Assembly (NCBI GenBank): GCA_032622095.1
Contig: CP136061.1
Span: forward strand, 43,779,797 to 43,843,796
Reading direction: 5' to 3'
From: Siphonodentalium dalli
Lineage: Eukaryota; Mollusca; Scaphopoda; Gadilida; Siphonodentaliidae
Length of the DNA stretch: 64,000 nt
The notes under the pieces are model-generated. The model ran no database searches, was not told where the DNA came from, and saw only the letters and a list, made by a program, of their open reading frames with translations. Each line of letters begins with the position of its first letter. Within the stretch, counting starts at the first letter, position 1. Shown here one piece after another: positions 36,639 to 47,960 of this stretch. The position numbers and the translations under genes are program-made.

Positions 36639-36938
36639 TAAACGAAATATGACTTTTAGTGTTTAGATTATCGTCCCAGAAGTGATAAATTTCCCTAATT
36701 TCGACGCTTCGTTATTCGAACGCTCACCGTTCAGCATACGCTCAATTTTATCGGGAAAACATCACATTCGTATAGAGTAGATACCAATAAACAATTTGAG
36801 ACCATGTTTGTGGCTCTAAACTCTTTCATTTCCGAATAAAATGACTTTTAAATATTCGTTCCGTCCCGTCCCGTCTTTTAGACAAATCGTTCCGTCCCGT
36901 CCCGGAAAAGCGTCCCGTCCCGTCTTTTAGTAGATCCC
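36639..36938 (-). repeat. Right terminal segment of the foldback element
   Basis: This is the inverted counterpart of 30451-30750. It ends CCCGTCTTTTAGTAGATCCC at 36938, directly before TAATTATT. Confidence 0.93.
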
Positions 36939-36946
36939 TAATTATT

Positions 36947-39589
36947 GATATAATTTTTGGCATATGTCCGCTCGTTCGGAATGGAATAGGGGAAACGCCC
37001 AGATGTAGTGGCAAGTGTCTTCGCATGGATTTCCACAATAACAACGGGGTTGTCAGAGAAGTAATTTTGAAACATACATGTATCAGAGCGCAGGCAACTT
37101 GGCATGTGTACGTTAAGCATCATAAGACCGGTGTCGAATATGGTGGTGGTTTTACGGTGGGATCTATTAGTTCGAGATAATATTTTTAATCTGCTATAGT
37201 TTCGGCATCTGTTATTTTCTGTGGGTATGTCATTCAATGATTTTAATGTAGCGGGAAAGAATTATGTTTAGTAGTGTTCAGTACAGAAATATGAATAAAA
37301 TTTTCCTGGTTTTCTAAAGTTATATCCAGATGATCTAGGTGTTAGCAGATTTTGAAGGTATATTTAGGGGCATCATAATTTACTCTTTTGTACATGCTTG
37401 CAATTTATGGATCTCTCGTCTCTGTCTCAATGTTTGCCAGTCAACTTCATTAAGGAGGGTTATAACATAAACATACAGCGTTAGCCCACCAACTGTTGGG
37501 CGGTGTCGCAACGTAATCGGTCGAACTTCTCAGTGAGGTATTTGGGAGCCCAATTCCAGACAACACCGGAGTTATCAAATAAGTGTAGATTAAAAGTTTC
37601 AAAATACTGTTAAAGGCACGGGCGGCGTTCGTTGCAGAAATATTCATATTTGTTCAAATCGCCATCAACGGAAGGAATATTAAAATATATATAGTTGTGT
37701 TCATATGCCAAACATAATCAGCGCGTAAATAGTATATTGTCGTAAAGACGTACGATGGTGTACGCAAACAAGAACCTTCTCGTGTTACAGAAGTTTTGCT
37801 TCTGTTTACATAACACAGCTGAATTGGTTAATCACACACAAATGATATAAACGCTCTTTATTATTTCCATATCAGGAAAACAGTAACAAATGACGCTCTT
37901 TATGTTTACCATATCCGGATCTTAACAAAAGCCAGGTTCTGCAACGTTTTTTGCCTTTGTTTACATAACAAAGGAAAAAACATTTGAAAATAACTTACTG
38001 TTTATGCCATATTTCTGATTGGTATAAGAACAAAACTGTCTATATTTTACTATTCGTTTTGTTTATGGCGGTTTTTGACGGAGCTGAATATTTTAACAGC
38101 ATACCGCCCATATATTTACGCTAGCTTCGGCCAAGCTGATACTTAAATATACGGAGCTGTGCTAAGCTTAATGCAATTGTTTTTTATTCCGTTCAGGTGA
38201 TCATTCCAATTTAGGACATACCTATTGTTTTGGAAGTGTTGAAATTTACCAGCCAGTTTTCGGAACACTGTTCCATGGAGGTAACTTTTCATACGCAGCC
38301 TAATTCATGTATAGGTCATAGCGACTATTTGAAGACTTGTGTCGCCGGCATACATACTCATAACAGAAAATATATTGTCTGGTAAGTCGATAATACAGAC
38401 CGGGAAGAGAAAGTCGGAGTGTTTCACATCACTCTAAAAGTCGCAGTGATCAGACACAAGCGCGTCCGCCGGTGGGAATAGACCCTAAGAGATGTACCGA
38501 ACAAACCTGTCTGATTATAAATCTCAATATCGCACAACTACGTAACTGTTGCATCTGCGTCTCGCATTCCAATGGCTTCGTGTGGGTGCGCCGCGATATG
38601 TTGCCATGTAATACGGACGGGTTTCCGTTTCCGTGCGCAAACCACTAATAGTGGAATATAAATCGGAACGACGATGAAAATCTATCTTGCATCAGAATGA
38701 AGCCAATGACTAGATAGAGCCCGAACGTAACCATGTTAAAACAAACGACGACTAAGTAAAACACGCGCACAACTATAGGTAAGTTCCACGGTCTGATTCG
38801 TCACCTACAGTTTAAAACAGACGGCCCTTTCAGTCCAAACATTGACCGAAAATGGGAAAATATCCGACGACAAATATCACACCACATACATGTGCTTATT
38901 GGAAATGATATCCGAACAATATCATCCTACTTTTTACCTCAAATTTCCGACTGTATTGCCAATTCGATACACCAAATCCCCTGTCGCTGCGTCCCTGTGG
39001 TGGGTCAAGTCCTGCTGTGTTAAATTCGCATAGCATAATATTTCCTACTTACAGCACAGCACATTGTTGGATATTTGACAAATTGTCACATATTCACCCG
39101 AGTTCATTCAGTCTGAGTGGATTAGCTGGCCAGCTGTGATTAATCATAATTATCAACACGACCGCTCAACTTATAAGCGTCCACTTTAGGTCAGTACATT
39201 ATGGGGGTGTAGGGTGTGACACCCCTTTAAATACCACAGGTAGTGCTTTTGTAAGCCAGTTGTCGGGAAAATACATTGTAATGTCGGTCATATGAAGAGT
39301 TTGTTGAATTTATTGCCAAGGAATATTGCCCGACGATAATTGTAAAATAGTATGCCTAAAGTAAACATAATAAAGTGCACACGAAATACATAAATAAATA
39401 CATAAAATTATAGCAGCCCGTTAGAATGCAGTGAATTGGCTCTATCTGTATTGACAAGTTCTATTTTTTTGTTGGCAGGATTGTCAAATTGCTTTATGAG
39501 ATTATTACTGCATGCCCTGCGTGCACCGGAGTACAATTTAATATCATGGACTTTAGATTCGGTGTAAAGAATGCCCGTTGTGAATTATA
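36947..39589. other. No supported gene in 2.6 kb
   Basis: Frames at 36938-37237 and 37450-37647 (minus) and 38842-39033 (plus) carry no recognisable motif. Two diverged direct copies of a segment with TTTGTTTACATAACA and ACGCTCTTTAT words lie at 37770-37990. A solo CGGAGTGTTTCACATCACT occurs at 38417. Confidence 0.4.
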
Positions 39590-39793
39590 TTATATGGTGA
39601 GTGCATATTGTTTTACATCTTCATGCGTAATGAGGTAGTGGTCCTCTGGCCGTGAGAGTGGGGAAGAGGACAATGAACTTCTCTTAGAATATTCCCCACG
39701 AAGCTCAGACTTCCGGTCTCTTCGATATTTATCTTTGGTATGCACATTGTATAACGTCGGACAATTAAGCCGAGTCGGCAGGCAAGGATACAA
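39590..39793 (-). CDS. Candidate 3'-terminal exon, unrecognised product
   Basis: On the minus strand this frame reads as a hydrophilic C-terminus with RRDRKSELRGEYSKRSS, SSSPLSRPEDHYLITHEDV and a final QYALTI before TAA. The charged, serine-rich composition looks more protein-like than most frames in the window. An AATAAA on the minus strand lies roughly 280 bp further on (near 39308). There is no obvious start codon, so it could only be a final exon. I found no decisive splice acceptor, and no family is recognised. The LINE at 39886 lies just upstream on this strand and could have disrupted the preceding intron. It may also be a chance frame. Confidence 0.25.
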   Translation of the reverse strand: MYPCLPTRLNCPTLYNVHTKDKYRRDRKSELRGEYSKRSSLSSSPLSRPEDHYLITHEDVKQYALTI

Positions 39794-39874
39794 TACACCC
39801 CCTAATATTTTGGGGAGTTACGAGCCTGGCCCACTAAGAATATGATTATATTAGATAAATTATGTGTATAATAA

Positions 39875-42143
39875 TCCGCGTTTAAGTCATGGATAGGGAT
39901 AGGGTCACATACCAAAATAAGACAAGTTCTTAAGGAATTAAACCTGTCTACTGTAAACACTTTTAATTTTCTAGGGATACATTTCGACACTAATTTAACA
40001 AACATGAATATAAACTACAATTATAAACTCGAAGATATAGAAAAGATCACAAAAATTTGGAAACACAAACTCCTGACCCCGTTAGGTAGAATAACAGTTG
40101 TCAAATCCCTTATCTTACCAAAATTGACACACCTATTTATAACCCTCCCAAGTCCAGATAAAGCATTTTTGAAGACCATAAATACCATTCTATATAATTT
40201 CATCTGGAATTCCAAACGCGATAGAATAAAAAGAAAACAATTATGTACCGAATATATGTACGGAGGTTTGAAGATGATTAATGTTGAAAACTTTGATAGC
40301 GCCATGAAAATTAGCTGGATTAGACGCTTGGTTTGCAAACAATCGAAATGGGCCTCACTATGCAATGGCAATTCTTTTTTAAAAGACCCACTATTTCTCA
40401 CTTATCACCCAAATTATATTGTAAAGCAAACAGACAAGTTCGCAAATCCATTCTGGAGAGATGTTTTCTCAGCATGGTGTAAATTTATGCGATTAAATAA
40501 TTCAAATAATAGTATTATGGCCTCAACTGTATGGAATAATCCGAAAATAAAAATCGGAGGTTCGTCGATCAACTTTAAATCGTGGAGAGATGCCGGAATA
40601 TATTTTATAAATGATCTATTCCAATCAGATAATACATTCCATACCCCACGCACACTTTATGCAACTTTCAACATCCGCGTTGATTTCATAACAATCAACA
40701 GCATGAAGCGTCAGATTATGTCATTGGCAAGTTCTCTTAACCAACCCTTAATCCGTATACCCTACCCATGTATACCAAACAATCTCATTCCGATACTCCG
40801 TTGTGTAAAAGGCTGTCAATTATTTTATAAAATTCTATCAAATGAGAAAACCATGCCGAATGCATGTCAAAAATGGGAATCCAAATTTGGCGAGAAAATA
40901 GAAAATTGGGAAGAATATTTGAGCATGCCCTTTAAAACGACAACGGATACGAAATTACAGTGGCTCCAATTCAGAATAAACACACGAATTATTAGTACCA
41001 ATAAATTTCTGAAGGTGGCTAACCTTCGAGTCGACGATTTTTGCAATCGTTGTCATAGCGTACAGGAAACCATTTCTCACATTTTCTGGGACTGTCCCCA
41101 CGTCAAAACCTTTATGATAGAAATTGAAACATGGGCAAGAAACAACCAATTTCCCATTGATCTAACAAAAAAGAATATAATTATTGGCATAGATCATGAA
41201 TACAAAAATTCAAAAAGTAATCTGTTCCTACTAGTGCTGAAACAATATATATATAGAACAAAATTCACGCCCTCACAACTATCACTTCGACCGTTCCTTT
41301 GTGATCTTCAATTTAGGTATGAATGCGAGAGATACAACGCAAAATGTAACATGAACTATGAATTCGATAACCAATGGCTGACACTTCGAAATGCCTTAAA
41401 AATTAAATAATAGTGTAATTGAAAACAAGATTTTTCAGGCACAAAGTACACCCCGAGCTTAACAATGACTGGACAACACACAAAAGAAATCAATTACCTG
41501 GTACCCGAGCGGAAGACACTTATACAATATCTGTACAATTTCAGTACACCGATCATTTTTACTTTCCAATCATATTCCCCCGAGAACGTCAATAGATATG
41601 CCGGTTTGCTTAACAATACCACAATTTTTGTTCAGCTACAGTCCGAAACATCAAGAGAGCGTTGTGTATTTTCCCCGAGTGCTGTCGAACCAATAATTAC
41701 AACAACTACAATATTTGCAATACAGTTGCAATATGTTAGATTGTCTATTTATATTGTGTTTTTTTTGGTAAATTCAGAATGTAAAAAATATTTAAAACTG
41801 CACATAGTGTTTGGAACTTTGATTATACAAACTTTAAATACTACATGTAACCTAATATTTTGAAGAAAAACAAAACAAAAAACAAAACATTATGTTATCA
41901 GCATGGTTGTAGCCAATTTTCTGGAGAAAAAATAAATTATACCAGCATAGCCTAAAATTCACTTTTAACCTGAACACTCTTTGTTAAAATTATCCAAACA
42001 CACTGTGTGACTTTAAATATTTTAGAATTATATGTAAGAAAGTAGGCCAGGGCATGGTAGAGTCTCACTCTTCCAAGTCTTGGATTGAGAGAATGAATGT
42101 CTGTGAATTTGTGTCTTTCTTCCTTTGTCATTCTTTCTGCTAA

Positions 42144-42180
<37 letters not shown>

Positions 42181-42188
42181 GCGTTTAA
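39875..42188 (+). mobile_element. Young 5'-truncated LINE insertion with target duplication
   Basis: TCCGCGTTTAA occurs at 39875-39885 and again at 42178-42188, directly after a 32-base poly-A run (42146-42177). AA precedes both copies, so the duplication may be 13 bp. The inserted DNA is 39886-42177. It opens inside a reverse-transcriptase ORF and ends with about 735 bp of 3' untranslated sequence and an AAATAAA signal just before the poly-A. These are the hallmarks of target-primed reverse transcription with 5' truncation. Confidence 0.95.
39887..41410 (+). CDS. L1/Tx1-like ORF2 C-terminal fragment (open, truncated)
   Basis: The frame is open for 507 codons from the 5' truncation point to TAA at 41408-41410. 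It begins after the catalytic RT core. Segments run QVLKELNLSTVNTF, FLGIHF, then a thumb-like KLLTPLGRITVVKSLILPKL and TILYNFIWNSKRDRIKR, and YGGLKMINVENF. A C-terminal zinc-type motif lies at residues 386-403 (CNRC, eight residues, H, four residues, C, ending FWDCP). This order and the FWDCP box are typical of the L1/Tx1 group of non-LTR retrotransposons. The YADD motif, endonuclease and ORF1 are missing, so this copy cannot retrotranspose by itself. The first methionine is at 40004 and is internal. Lack of any stop or frameshift, plus the intact target duplication, argues for recent insertion. Confidence 0.88.
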   Translation, partial: SWIGIGSHTKIRQVLKELNLSTVNTFNFLGIHFDTNLTNMNINYNYKLEDIEKITKIWKHKLLTPLGRITVVKSLILPKLTHLFITLPSPDKAFLKTINTILYNFIWNSKRDRIKRKQLCTEYMYGGLKMINVENFDSAMKISWIRRLVCKQSKWASLCNGNSFLKDPLFLTYHPNYIVKQTDKFANPFWRDVFSAWCKFMRLNNSNNSIMASTVWNNPKIKIGGSSINFKSWRDAGIYFINDLFQSDNTFHTPRTLYATFNIRVDFITINSMKRQIMSLASSLNQPLIRIPYPCIPNNLIPILRCVKGCQLFYKILSNEKTMPNACQKWESKFGEKIENWEEYLSMPFKTTTDTKLQWLQFRINTRIISTNKFLKVANLRVDDFCNRCHSVQETISHIFWDCPHVKTFMIEIETWARNNQFPIDLTKKNIIIGIDHEYKNSKSNLFLLVLKQYIYRTKFTPSQLSLRPFLCDLQFRYECERYNAKCNMNYEFDNQWLTLRNALKIK

Positions 42189-42364
42189 ACTAGAGATGAC
42201 GAATTGAATTCATCTGCTATTTAACACCCTACTAACTCGTAACAGAACATTTGACATAACCGCTTCAAAGTGGTCGCATTTATTAATTAATTTAATAATA
42301 ATAATTTAATTATTTATTTCATATAGAGTCAATACATTGACATGCTCTAAAACCCTTACCCTTG

Positions 42365-42690
42365 ATTGGTTGATTGATTGAGGGTTTAACGTCGTTTTAA
42401 CCGCTAGGCCATATATCACAACAAAGAACAGAATCAGGTATCAAAAAGATCAGATCGAAGCAACTGTGCAGATAAATCAGACAGTGGATTAGATTAAAAC
42501 AATACAATGATGAGCTATGTACAAATAAAAGCACCAAAGAGGAATGTTTCCCCCACTTTGAGTCAGGAATATAACGTAAAGAACTGACTAGTGTGCCATC
42601 ATAATATAAAACGTATAAAAGTAGTACAAGAATAGATAATAAATAACAAATAAATAACACGAAATTATCAAGAAGCCACATCGAAATATG
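42365..42690 (+). repeat. Dispersed repeat with GGGTTTAACGTCGTTTT start, copy 1
   Basis: It begins GATTGATTGAGGGTTTAACG. It shares AGGCCATAT, AGAACAGAATCAGGTAT, ACAGTGGATTAGATTAAAAC, GTACAAATAAAAGCACC and AAGAACTGACTAGTGTG, in order and orientation, with 52857-53115. A TTTAACGTCG start is common in molluscan short interspersed repeats as I remember them. The minus-strand frame at 42397-42681 lies inside the repeat and is not called. Confidence 0.85.
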
Positions 42691-42699
42691 TAAAATAGT

Positions 42700-43559
42700 T
42701 TATAAAATCAGATGTTGCAGTGATAGGGTATTTATAATAGTTGATTAATCGTGCATGAACCTTTGTCAATGCGTCAAGCCGATGGTATGATATGACAAGC
42801 GACAGGCGAAGTATTAAGTGCACTAATTACATACATTGCTCTCATTGTTCTCATTCAATCCAAATTTACACATGACAAATTAACGTATCAATTCCCTGCC
42901 TCTAAGAAGCACAACTGAGTCAAATTGAGACATGGACACTCGTGGAGACGCCAAATATAAGCATTCAGGCTTACAATCGAATCCACTTCCTCATTCTACA
43001 CAAGGAACACAATACTATATGCTATTGTATTATACATGATGTGGTTTGAATGGAATAAATTATTATTAAACTAAGCTGATGGTCGGGCGGGTGAGACAGA
43101 ATGTCATTCTTCGCCCAACCACAGCCTCGATCCACAAATATTGTCTCTTGTCTGTGAGACCTAACCGTTTTTCATCAATCGTGTGGTCAAAATTTGAAAG
43201 CTCAAAGATGTACTACTCTCTTTCTGAGAGTCGAAACGTTTGAGTGACTTTGGTGTAGGAGTTCTGGAGGTATTGGGTGGCCATAGCATGTGAGGCATCG
43301 ATCTGCGGATAAGGCTTAGCTATTGGGCCTCGTTGGTCCTACATCTCTTCAAGACGGGTAGTTGAGTTGACCCGGCTCAATCAAGCGGCTAGTCACGCCT
43401 CTCCATAGTGTTTCAGATTACATTTCTGACATCTGTTCTATTATATTTCTGATGTCTAGTTGTGTCTTCTGTTTTTCGTGTATTTTTCGTTCGTTTCATG
43501 TCTGTTTGTATTACGTCTTCATCACTGTTAAATGTTTCAATCATGTACTGTTCACGCCT
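42700..43559. other. No gene seen; possible 5' region of a LINE fragment
   Basis: Sequence from about 43080 runs directly into the ORF1 pseudogene and may be its upstream region. Nothing in it is diagnostic. Confidence 0.35.
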
Positions 43560-44440
43560 GTCTCACTGTAGCGAGGTACCAGAGGGCTGCTATATGCAGT
43601 GGCTAAACGGGTCACCGCTTCAGCTATGTACCGGTATTTGTGATTGATAACACGCTCCAAAACATAGCCGGACAATTAAAATCGGGCAAACCGACCAGGA
43701 CGACTGTACCACTGAGTGGCTCTCATCTGATCGACTGTTCAAGAAAAATTCAACTGACGCTCTTGTGCAATCGACATCTATTGCTATAACACCAGGGTTG
43801 GTTACTCTTCGCAATATATTAAACAATAGCAGAGCTGTGTTGAGACATCGCGATATGGCTCATTCTTCATGGGTATGGCCAGGAACATGGTAAAAGTAAA
43901 GAAACCATATGTGCTCAATGTTCTATTTCTGGTCATGAAAGGTTGTACGAATCTTAAATGTTCAAACTGTCAAGGTTCACATGCTGCAATGGATCGTTCG
44001 TGTCCCATTTGGGACTATGAACTGAAGATTCAATGATGTAAAGGTGAGAGGCATCTGTCATATATAGATGCTAAGAAAATAGTTGGTTCTTGACCATCCA
44101 TTCCAAATGTCACATACTCAGCAATCGTGTCTACAAACAAGAGTATTGATGCCAGCACGCAGACAGAGTCACACCAAACTATTCAGTATATCACCAGCAA
44201 CACAATTTGAGGCGACTGATATTATTCCTATTTTAGAACCTAAATCGCCGGTTATGGATACAGCTTGTGCCGTTGAGACATTTCCATTTAAACATTCTAT
44301 GCCAGTTGATCCTATTGTTCCAAAAGAAAAACCGCATGTTGCTTTGCGCCCCACGGCAAACAGCGTGCCACGTTATGGGATTCTTACCCCTCGCAGTGGG
44401 GCGGTAGGCCTATTCTATCCCGGTTCCACATGGGGACGCT
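43560..44440 (+). pseudogene. LINE ORF1 (gag-like) remnant
   Basis: Pieces in shifting frames match the ORF1 protein of Jockey/CR1-type elements. They are LVTLRNILNNSRAVLRHRDMA, the C-terminal part of a first zinc knuckle (GYGQEHGKSKETICAQCSISGHER), and a second (KCSNCQGSHAAMDRSCPIW). Then DYELKIQ, stop, CKGERHLSYIDAKKIVGS follows, then VTYSAIVSTNKSIDASTQTE. Known ORF1 proteins have the same order: CCHC knuckles, then CPKW..E..I..IK....SY.EA...V, then TYA.V. In-frame stops near 44035-44037 and 44089-44091 and a frameshift near 43955 show decay. The frame at 44083-44451 is a shifted fragment of the tail. Confidence 0.75.
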
Positions 44441-44451
44441 TACACTTATAA

Positions 44452-45400
44452 TACAACATGAAGTACGGTAAAACAATAAATATATACAAACAACAGAAAC
44501 TAGATTAAAATATGTCGGTTAAAATGAACAAGATCAGGTGATAAAACATTACTATCTGCATGATATTAACGTGTACTATAGGGTCTAAACTTGTTCTGAT
44601 AAAAAAAAAATAATAATAATAGTAAACGAAGAAAAAAACAAATATTGCTGACTGAAGACTAAAACGAGTTTGATGAAGTAACAAGTGCGATAAACGAGTA
44701 ATTATTTCAGGTGTTTCTTTCCAAAGAAAAAACAATAAAAGGTACCAAAATGTGAAGATGGAAAAGTATTCAAGATTAAGCACGATCTTCATCGAAGAAA
44801 AGAAAGTTCCCCAACTGCCGAACGAGCTAACAAAGCAAACACATACATAAATCTAAACAAAATGTGAACCCTCACTTCAATGCGTTAGATGTCACTTTTG
44901 CGGTCAAGACATAGTTCGTCATAACACTGGGCTCGCTAGAGTGAATGAATGAAATTCGAATAAGGTAGATGTATCATCATATCAAATGATATCACCATAT
45001 GACACAGGTAACAGCCTGTTCTCTTTGAGCATAAGCTCATTGCGAACCTATTTGGATGGCGAATTGGTTCAATATGAACCTATTTAAAAACGAAATAATT
45101 CCAATATGGCACCATTTGAGCAAAGTGTACTATTTGTACAAGACTATTTACCGTGGTAATGTGTTTTAACCTCGCCAATCAACGGAATAACTGGTATACG
45201 TTCACTATGGGATTATTGCAGAATCAAGTAAATCCAATTTTAATATATGTGAATTTTAATAGGTTAAATATGAACCTATTTTGGATGAGGGTCTGTTGTG
45301 TGTCACACCAAGAAGAATGCCAATTACTTGAATGGGCGGCGGTCACCACTACATACACAACGCCACCAAGTTGATCAAAGTTAATCAGCAGCCGTACATA
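44452..45400. other. No supported gene
   Basis: A-rich tracts (near 44600) and a loose repeat of ATATGAACCTATTT (45072, 45268) are the only structure seen. The hydrophobic minus-strand frame at 44505-44792 reflects the A-rich plus strand. Confidence 0.45.
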
Positions 45401-46499
45401 TAGTGCAGCGGCCAAACGCCAGAAGTGCTCGTGTACCCCTACCCACGGTAGAACAAGTTGAAACCGATTTTTTAAAAGGAGAAATATGTACTTTTCACAA
45501 AAATGATAGTAAAAAATAACGGAATTGGTGGTGGCTATTGTCAAATCGACGATGAACGATACCCACCAGTGACTTTTTCCCAGAAATTAACGATTTTGCT
45601 AAAGCGATCCCTGTGGCAATGTCCTTACTTATTTGCCAACATTGTTGGTGTTAAAATTACTATGTCATATCGTATCTCTATTTGATATGAAATCAGTTAT
45701 GGTTCATTTGGATTTTCCTGCCATTTGGAGCGGAAACATTTATTTTTTGCTGAAAATTCGACCTTTTTCAACAAAACAAAAAATTCCAAACATTATCATT
45801 AACACGCATATTGCAATAATGCCGACGTATTTAATCCATATGGTGTAACAGTTATCTGACAAGCATATGTAGAAAGAAGTTAACAGAAATGGTTTGCGAG
45901 ATACTGAATTTTAGCTACCCCTCCCCCAAACACGTTTATTGTGGAAAAATTACATATTTTTGATAACGACTTTACAATCTTTTATAATTGATCTTCATGT
46001 GACCCAATATGAATATTGTATTGAAAGTTTTGTCCAGATATACTATTTAATTGATTACAGATGTGTTCAGGCTTCCAGACCCCCAGTCACAACAACAACA
46101 ACAACAACATATTGTATTGATAACAAGTAAAGCTGCATGCATTAGCACCGAATTTATAATGCTAAAATATGTATTATAAACGACACATGACCAACTATAG
46201 TATTCACATGGCTCGGTAGTTATCTGGACATTACAAGTAGAATGAACTTGACAGAAATTGTGAACGGTTTGCCAAATATTGGATTTTAGCTACCGCTCCC
46301 CCGAACATATTTTGTTTGAAAATATACATATCTATGATAACGACAACACACACTATTCTAAATGATTCTAATGGGACCAACTCATCATGATTCATGTGAT
46401 GAAAATCGGATAGACTAAAATCATTGTTGCTGCCATAGTTATTATTGTTAGTGTCCCTATAATTCGACCAAAATATAGAAAAATGGATATTGTATTTTA

Positions 46500-47960
46500 T
46501 ATCTCATAAACTAGTCTGACCACTGTGCAAGCGTTAACACACAACGAACTGAAAGAACATGATCTCAATATTAACTGCGGGTGTTTAGAAATGATAGTTA
46601 TATAAGGAAATACACAATGTTTATGGGTGGGGTGGTTCCCAAAATAGTGAGTGTGGCACTTTACGAAACATAGATGCATGGCAAATTTGTAACACAATAC
46701 GAACTGAAGCTATATGGTCTCTATATTAACTGAAAGTGTGAACGGAAGGCAGTGCTATCAGGCACATGTAATACATCATTTGTATGGGTGGCTTGTGTCC
46801 GTCGCTTTACACAAAGCGAATAATAAATAAGAAAGACGAATTTGCTATGTTTTGAGGACCCCTACCCAATTGAAGTATTAAAGCTGAACACGCCACGAAC
46901 TGAATGTATTGCTCTCAATATTGACTGAGAATGTGGACAAAAGGTAGTAATATCAGGACATACACAATGTTTGTGGATTGGTTGGTTCCCGAAAGTCATT
47001 GACACTTTACAAAAAGTGGATGGCACACGACCAGGGTTCGCGCTGCCACTTGCCAAATTTGCCGATGGCAAACATAATTCACATTTGGCAAAAAAAACAT
47101 TCATTTGGCAAAGGTTTTGGCAAGTCACTGTTTAATTCCTCAATAAAGTTGAAAAATATCGGTCAATCAATACCATTCATTTTAGGAAAATATTACAATA
47201 TAACTATATTAGTGGTGTTTATATGGTTTGAATGGTTTCGGAAATATTATCACCTCCATTAAGAAGCAGTTAATCTGGTAACATTATTTTCGATGGGTGG
47301 AGTGTGATTAAAAATATTTAGTGTGATGGTGGTGTTTACATAGCTAATCCTCTTATGATGTTCCCTTCTGGTGAAGCAACTCTTCTACCATTTTATTGTT
47401 CGGTGATTGGTTTATTGTTGTATGAAAACCACAATAGATATGCCAGTATAATTATTAACTAATTGCTTTCCTATCGATATGAAACGTCGTTCAAACATAA
47501 AACTCAATCAAGGTTGCAGAAAATGATACTATCAGGGATAAAATTTAGCAAATTCTAACAGAATTTTGGCAAAAAAATATTTTCATTTGGCAAAAGTAAA
47601 TTTCGGTCCAGCGCGGACCCTGCACACGACAAATGACGAATATTGTTTTGTTTTGTGGGACCCCTTTATAAATCCATGTAAACTATTAAACCATGCACTG
47701 AAGATCTGCTCTTAATAATAACTGACAGTATGAACGAAATGTTGTGCTATCAGGAAATATACATTTTATACGGGTGGTTTGGTTCCCGAAATGTTTGTGT
47801 GACCACCTACGTTATTTTAAGTCCTGAAAACACCACACACTGAACGGATGTGCTATCAGTTTTAACTGGGGATGTGGGCAGAGGGTAGACGTAAACAATT
47901 TATACGGATATTTTGGTTCCTGGCTTCTGGGAGTCTGGAACACTTTGCAATAATCGGCTG
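46500..47960 (+). repeat. Five diverged internal tandem units of the 3.2-kb element
   Basis: Units contain a landmark series: CGAACTGAA, CTCAATATTAACTG, GAACGAAAGG-like, TATCAGG.(A)CATACACAATGTTT, GGGTGG.TTGGTTCCCGAAA, CACTTTAC. They begin near 46540, 46695, 46895, 47692 and 47835. Unit length is about 160-180 bp. The gap between units three and four is the nested element at 47032-47622. Confidence 0.7.
47024..47630. mobile_element. Nested hAT-type MITE with perfect 8-bp duplication
   Basis: CACACGAC (47024-47031) precedes CAGGGTTCGCGCTG. The inverted end CAGCGCGGACCCTG (closing 47622) is followed by CACACGAC (47623-47630). CAGGG-type ends with 8-bp duplications are characteristic of hAT elements. 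Inside both ends TTTGGCAAAA words recur. The 591-bp interior has no transposase. It interrupts one of the 3.2-kb element's tandem units, so it is the younger insertion. Confidence 0.9.

Larger units (their letters stand above)
30443..36946. mobile_element. Foldback-type transposon with 1.54-kb tandem-repeat arms
   Basis: The element spans 30451-36938 (6,488 bp). It begins GGGATCTACTAAAAGACGGG and ends with the exact complement. The flanks are TAATTGTT (30443-30450) and TAATTATT (36939-36946), an 8-bp target duplication with one mismatch. The left 1,538 bp (30451-31988) is a near-identical inverted copy of 35401-36938, including the order of variant units. The middle, 31989-35400, is the same 205-bp repeat in the right-arm orientation. 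No transposase is encoded. Long inverted arms built of internal tandem repeats are known from Drosophila Foldback and Galileo and sea-urchin TU elements. Eight-base duplications fit hAT or P-like enzymes. The superfamily is therefore open. Confidence 0.93.

Noticed and set aside
30443-36946. Foldback element considered as an assembly-made inverted duplication
   Set aside because: Unique flanks differ on the two sides, both ends stop at the same base, and an 8-bp near-duplication flanks them; these features fit transposition. Long-read support would still be needed.
41465-41863. 132-residue frame after the LINE ORF
   Set aside because: It lies in the 3' untranslated region of the LINE between its stop and poly-A and has no recognisable domain.
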